A DNA stretch of 64,000 nucleotides, taken from NCBI GenBank assembly GCA_020091685.1, contig CM034603.1, positions 31,419,696 to 31,483,695 of the forward strand, given 5' to 3'. This DNA comes from Lutjanus erythropterus (lineage: Eukaryota; Chordata; Actinopteri; Lutjaniformes; Lutjanidae). The first letter of the stretch is position 1. Each line of letters begins with the position of its first letter. The translations under genes were made by a program, and so were the position numbers. The notes beneath the pieces are model-generated. The model was given only the letters and a program-made list of their open reading frames with translations, was not told the origin of the DNA and did no database searches. This document shows positions 53,276-64,000 of the stretch, one piece after another.

Positions 53276-54400
53276 TTTTTAAATATAGCTAGGTAAAAAA
53301 AAAAATAAAACTACAATTACACAACGCCAACAAAAAACATTACATGCACATCTGGAAAACCACTACGTAGCATCGCTTCATAAACATCGACACAAACCGT
53401 CTGCTCACCCACTGGTGAGAAAGTAGGTCACCGGTCCCGTTACAAGATCAGAACTACGCGATCAGAACTGCCTGCGCATTTCTGCTAAGCACCAAAGCAT
53501 TAAATCCAATTTAAACCAAAAGAAATTCTGAAAACGTATGTCCATGTTGGATTTAATAAATTACCGCTATTGATAACCCTCGAGATAGGCCCCAGGCCTA
53601 TACACGTGTCGAGTCTAGAAGGGAACCCTATAACCGCGAAAGATCTCGCGCGAGTGACCGTTTCAACCCAAACTATGATATTTATAAACAAAATTAAGTT
53701 ATTTTTGTAGCTAATCCCACCCAGACAGTTACCAAAGCATTATCGCACGATGAATCTCAACTAATGTCTTCAATAGCAAATATTTTTTTACAAATCTCGC
53801 GCGATCTTCGCAAATCAGGGGTTCCCCTTTTCAGCACGACATAAACGTGGTGCCACTCGGTTAGCGGATTAGATAGCTGGATTTTTCCTGTGAGCGCCAT
53901 TTTGTAGCACCGACTGATCCTCACTTTTGTTCCGCTGACCGACTGAGCGGGTAACTTCACACGCCTCCAAATGCCTTGTTTTCCGCGTTATATAATCGCT
54001 CCAATAAAACAAATAAAATTAAGATAAAATGAAAAAGAATTTCCCAATTTAAAAAGCATTTTCCCCGAACAGGCACACAAAAGCAAACCATTTCACCACC
54101 GTCATGCCTGATTAACGTTTACAACGCTGTCACATTTACTACGCCAGCGTTTGGTATTATTTTAAAACGCAACATTTAATTATTTAATATCCGAACAATG
54201 GCGGTTACATAAGCAAGGTCGTGCTAAAACAGATGTAAGCGAACATGTCTTTACCGTGAAAAACCCGTTAAATTAATAGTGAAAAAAACAATTACCTTTT
54301 CCCTAACGGGTAAGAAACAGATGAGGAACGGGGGCTGCAGGTCGAATGAGATGGGAGAGAAAACGCGCTCCGCTTTTCACTGCTCTGCGCAATGACGTCT
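53276..54400 (-). promoter_or_regulatory. cirbp: cirbp 5' UTR with intron and promoter
   Basis: On the minus strand, TTTTTTACCTAG ends at 53,289 and is a clear acceptor, leaving a 13-nt UTR segment (53,288-53,276) before the ATG. The likely partner donor is AAAAG followed by GTAATT after 54,296, which defines a non-coding exon from about 54.4 kb down to 54,296 and an intron of about 1.0 kb. A CRE-like TGACGTC is at 54,393-54,399. The intron contains a second GC-rich, promoter-like patch (see findings). Confidence 0.55.
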
Positions 54401-54419
54401 TCTTCTGTTGGTTCACTGC

Positions 54420-55240
54420 TGGTTCAACGAGTAACACAGCGCCACCTGCAGTTCCGGTCGGTGCAACACCATGAGTCTTAATGCCCTACACGGGTGTTTT
54501 ATGGCTTCTGAAAACACCCCAGTGTCTCAGCAGGGCAAAGTTTCAATTTCTTTTTTCCTCAGCCACGTACCCTTACGAGATGGAAAAAATAATATGATGT
54601 AGCCTATTACTCCACTTAGCTATATGAATAGAGAAGAGAAATATACATATATATGGTAAAAATATTTGTACCAGACTGCTCATAACACACATACAGATAT
54701 CAAGAGTATGATCCACTCATTTTAGATAACAATCAAAAAATAAGACATATGTGTATTCTATATATAAAATATAAATAAATCGTGAAATAAAATAATAAAA
54801 TAGGCCTAATAAAGACATGAAAAGAACAATAACAGGACTAGCCTGTGATAGAATTAGCCAGTTGTGGGTGACGATACATATTTATTTAAAATTAGATTAG
54901 AACTCAATCTATGATCTATTTAAGTTTTAAATATTTAATATGAAATATTATTTGTCTTGTCTGGAACAGAAAACTCTCCATAAAAAGAGATACGTTAGAG
55001 GCTCAATGATCTGCTTGGAGGTAATTTAAGGCTTTTAGTTTCAGTTCTTTGTCAGCAGACTGAGCAAGGCGGGCTGAGATTTCTTTTTATGACATGAACA
55101 CTGCAGCTCCTTCTGTTAATGTTATGCCTGAAGCCGTTAGGGGAATGAATAAATGGCAGAAATACATCGCATTAACAGACAGATGAAAGAAGCAATGTTA
55201 CATGGCTGATATGATAAAGGATTTACACAGAAATCTCTCC
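54420..55240. other. cirbp-midn intergenic spacer, no gene seen
   Basis: AT-rich spacer between the cirbp promoter and the midn 3' end, both minus-strand genes. A short TATATAT-rich patch is at 54,640-54,780. Nothing coding is recognised. Confidence 0.5.
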
Positions 55241-55259
55241 AAGTGTTTCCGTTTTTTCC

Positions 55260-55265
55260 TTTATT
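55260..55265 (-). terminator. midn: Possible poly(A) signal of midn
   Basis: TTTATT on the plus strand is AATAAA on the minus strand, about 450 bases after the midn stop. It is the first canonical hexamer found; usage is inferred. Confidence 0.45.
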
Positions 55266-55712
55266 CTTTGCATATTTTTCTTCTTTATGTTTACATCTTA
55301 ATATTGCATAAGTAAAACATTTAAGAGTAGCATCCTCTGCACAGAACAAAACATACAGTTTACATTCAAGACACGTACGCTTAAGGCATCAGAATACATT
55401 AACAAACTAACAGAACGAGTCTATGTACAAAACACAAACATCTAGAATATGAAAATGTACACTGGAACCTTTTGTGATGATGTGCTACATGGCAGTGAGA
55501 GTCATTGTGTTGCATGAAATAAAATGCTCAGTACAGCAACAGCCACAGGAATCTGACTCCTTGGATCTTTTGCATTTACATTCTTCAGAAATGTGTGTGG
55601 GGAGAAAAAAGTAGCAACAAAGCGTGTGCTCTGCAGCTCATTCGCCTTTTCCACAAGGTCAGAGGTCAGCTCTGTCGCGATCACAGTGGGTGGATCTGTT
55701 CCGTCCAGGAGA

Positions 55713-61805
<6,093 letters not shown>

Positions 61806-62115
61806 TCAGCTGATTAACTGCGGATTTTTAAAAAAAAGACAGATTCTGGTCGCTGGATTGAATTAAACTCTTCAGTCTTGCTCCTCATTCCTCAGTGGAC
61901 AGCATAAAGAACATTTAAACATTAAAGATTCAGATTACAGAGCGGTTTACCCTCAGCAGGATGTCTCAGTTCCTCTTTCTGCCTCTGACAGACGGAGCTG
62001 TACTCCACCGAGCGTAAAACACCCCAACCCTGCCAGCGCAGGCCCCGCCCACCGGGACTCACAGCCAATCAACGAGCGCAACGAGCCCAGTCAGTCTGTA
62101 CTGACCAATCAAAGA
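61806..62115 (-). promoter_or_regulatory. midn: midn promoter with paired CCAAT boxes and a GC box
   Basis: Two CCAATCA motifs (CCAAT at 62,065-62,069 and 62,105-62,109) lie exactly 40 bp apart, about four helical turns, which suits NF-Y. A GC box GGCCCCGCCC is at 62,041-62,050. All lie 230-310 bp upstream of the midn ATG in a GC-rich patch flanked by AT-rich DNA. No TATA box is evident. Confidence 0.55.
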
Positions 62116-62639
62116 GCCGTCTTCCCCTCATGGCTCCGCCCTGTTTTGTTCCTCACTCACCATTCATAAATGATGCAATCTGAACAGATACAACATGTAG
62201 TACAGAATGTCATCATGTCAAAATGTCCAGACACGCTTTATTTTTTTAAAAATATGTTAAATTATTATTGTTGTTTACAGCTTCCACATTTCTGTGACAG
62301 TCATATAATGTCTCTGACTGTAAGTACAGATTTTTATATTATTTTTTTATATGTGTGTTCTTTATCTTCCTTCTCAGGATAGAGTTAACACACTGCAGGA
62401 AGTTTTTACCCTTGACACACTTTCAATGTGTGAAAAACGCCCACATCAACCATTAACTGTGTCACCTACTATAAAGGGAGAAACCTAAACTTAATGAGAG
62501 GAAAACTAGTAAAATCGCACCTGTCCTCTTTTTTTAAATGTCATCATTAAATATATATAAATATAAAGTTGTTAACTCCAAGACACATTTGTGCAGCTAT
62601 AAAACACTACATAAAACTAAAATATTAAGATAGATCTAA

Positions 62640-62710
62640 TCAAATAAACTTTATTTATATAGCACAGTTAAAAAAAACAACTAAAAGTGCTGTACAATAA
62701 AATAACAAAA
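62640..62710. repeat. Dispersed repeat fragment
   Basis: AAACTTTATTTATATAGCAC and AAAAGTGCTGTACAATAAAA match a widespread fish repeat motif (TTTATTTATATAGCAC...AAAGTGCTTTACA). Confidence 0.5.
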
Positions 62711-62837
62711 GTTAAACAATATTATACAGAAAGAGCAAAACCATACTTGGGATAACATAAAAATAACATCCCATGCACAGATAAATAAATAATTAAATAA
62801 AGGAACAGACCGGAAATATAAAAAAATAGAAGAACGT

Positions 62838-62956
62838 CAGCCCTGTGATGAACTGGTGACCTGACCAGAGCGAACGTCACCTCTCACCCAGTGTCAGCTG
62901 GGACTGACTTCCTGCAAAGCCCTTATACAGATAATATAGATAGATGGATATGTTTA
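62838..62956 (+). mobile_element. Non-LTR-type 3' tail repeat with GATG tail
   Basis: GTCAGCCCTGTGATGAACTG, GGTGACCTGACCAGAGCG and CCCAGTGTCAGCTGGGACTG, ending ATAGATAGATGGATA. Same family as 7,122-7,437 but in the opposite orientation. A further decayed fragment is at 63,770-63,850. Confidence 0.6.
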
Positions 62957-62959
62957 TAT

Positions 62960-64000
62960 TTACATCTTACTGAACATGCAACTTGTATATAGTTTTCAGT
63001 GGTCATTGGTGATACTGAATATTAGTATTTTACTGAAAAGATCTCGATACCGAACCGAACTGTGACAATATCTACCATGATATTATATGTTTAACTATCA
63101 TATTTCATGAAAGACAGCTCCTGTCTGCTGCATTGTTTTTTGTTTTGCAGTTGTACATGCATAATTCAAGCATTCATTAACAAGACAGTTTTTCCCCACA
63201 TGTTTAGGTCATGGCTGGTATCTTTTATGTATTTTTCTTTAAAGGACGGCAGAAGCACTTTAATTTAAAGGGAAAATTCAATTTAATGCTGTTTTTAACA
63301 GCCTAATTAATATCAGATTATGGACTTTTATTGTGGTGTTATTGTATTATTATGTGTATATTACTGCTTTTCCACATACTTGTGTTGACTGCGCAGTTCT
63401 GTATTCTTTACGTTTATTTTTTCAGTTTTGTTGCCCTTGATTTTAGCTTTTTAGAAAATCTGTTCCTGTGTAAGAGCATAGAGAGCATAGAAAAGAAAAC
63501 AGAGTGAAATTCCTGGTATGTGTTCTCATACTTGGCCAAAAAAGCTGGTTCTTATTCTGATTTTATTCCTGCAAATTGTTCAAAAATAAAGTGGATTTTT
63601 AGATAATGATCTCAAACTACACAAATAGCCTTGAAGTTAACCAAGTGAATTTTATTCAAATGAATCACAATCACAAGTTTTGAATTATAAAACATGTTTT
63701 TCATTTCTAATTTTACTTGGATTGAGATAAAATTCTGCATATTTAAAGAATCTTCTCCTCCTTTCAAGCTCACTCATGGGTGCTGAAAGCTGTCCCAGCA
63801 TGCACTGCATTGGCTGAAGACAAGGGAAACACCCTGACCAGTCCGTCACATCTGTGGATGCTGCATAATCTCGCTGTGGGAGGAGGCGTTCACAGGCAGC
63901 GGCTACCCTTTGTATTCTGCAGTCCTTTTCATCCTCGGCTGTTTAGTATTCCCGTCCCCACCTCTGGTCCACAGCAGGGTCTGGGGCTGCACCCTGTCAC
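62960..64000. other. Intergenic, no gene seen
   Basis: AT-rich sequence with a decayed non-LTR tail fragment near 63,770-63,850. No coding exon is supported up to the end of the window. Confidence 0.5.

Noticed and set aside
55502-55684. 60-codon minus-strand frame after the midn stop, considered as a frameshifted midn tail
   Set aside because: The continuation (TELTSDLVEKANELQS...) does not resemble the human midnolin tail, and no splice site joins it in frame.

Overview
This 64 kb window is nuclear DNA from a ray-finned fish, most likely a percomorph teleost. The evidence is multi-exon vertebrate genes with GT-AG introns and an intergenic and intronic background full of short fish-type inverted-repeat transposons. 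No bacterial, phage, plasmid or CRISPR features are present. Splicing was resolved by hand; for each of the four genes the exons join in frame and give one uninterrupted protein.

Layout. (1) 1-11,300 is intergenic and repeat-rich (hAT-like elements, a nested transposon pair, LINE remnants). (2) gatad2a (p66-alpha, NuRD complex) is on the plus strand: a non-coding CpG-rich first exon ends at 11,989, then 10 coding exons run from 23,585 to 37,526 (747 aa), with a poly(A) signal near 38,663. Its introns carry most of the transposon load and two motif-dense stretches that look regulatory (18.16 kb and 25.7-26.1 kb). (3) ndufa13 (GRIM-19, mitochondrial complex I) is on the plus strand: 5 exons, 40,143-46,399, 144 aa. 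(4) cirbp (cold-inducible RNA-binding protein) is on the minus strand: 5 coding exons, 53,275 down to 50,895, 180 aa, with a 5' non-coding exon at about 54.3 kb. (5) midn (midnolin) is on the minus strand: 7 exons, 61,805 down to 55,713, 484 aa. (6) 61.9-64 kb is the midn promoter followed by repeat-rich intergenic DNA.

The genes do not form one pathway. They are housekeeping or stress-response genes: a chromatin repressor subunit, a respiratory-chain subunit, an RNA chaperone and a ubiquitin-like proteasome adaptor. From established human gene order, GATAD2A and NDUFA13 are near neighbours at 19p13.11, and MIDN and CIRBP are neighbours at 19p13.3. The window therefore joins two blocks that are far apart on human chromosome 19p.

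No undescribed multi-gene system was seen. The observations most worth checking are: a pair of identical 10-bp CLEAR-type palindromes 22 bp apart in a gatad2a intron, beside Grainyhead-type sites; a midnolin C-terminus ended early by TAG near where human midnolin has Trp; an in-frame alternative splice donor overlapping the cirbp stop; a second promoter-like cluster inside cirbp intron 1; and several well-preserved inverted-repeat elements, one nested inside another and one with three arms.
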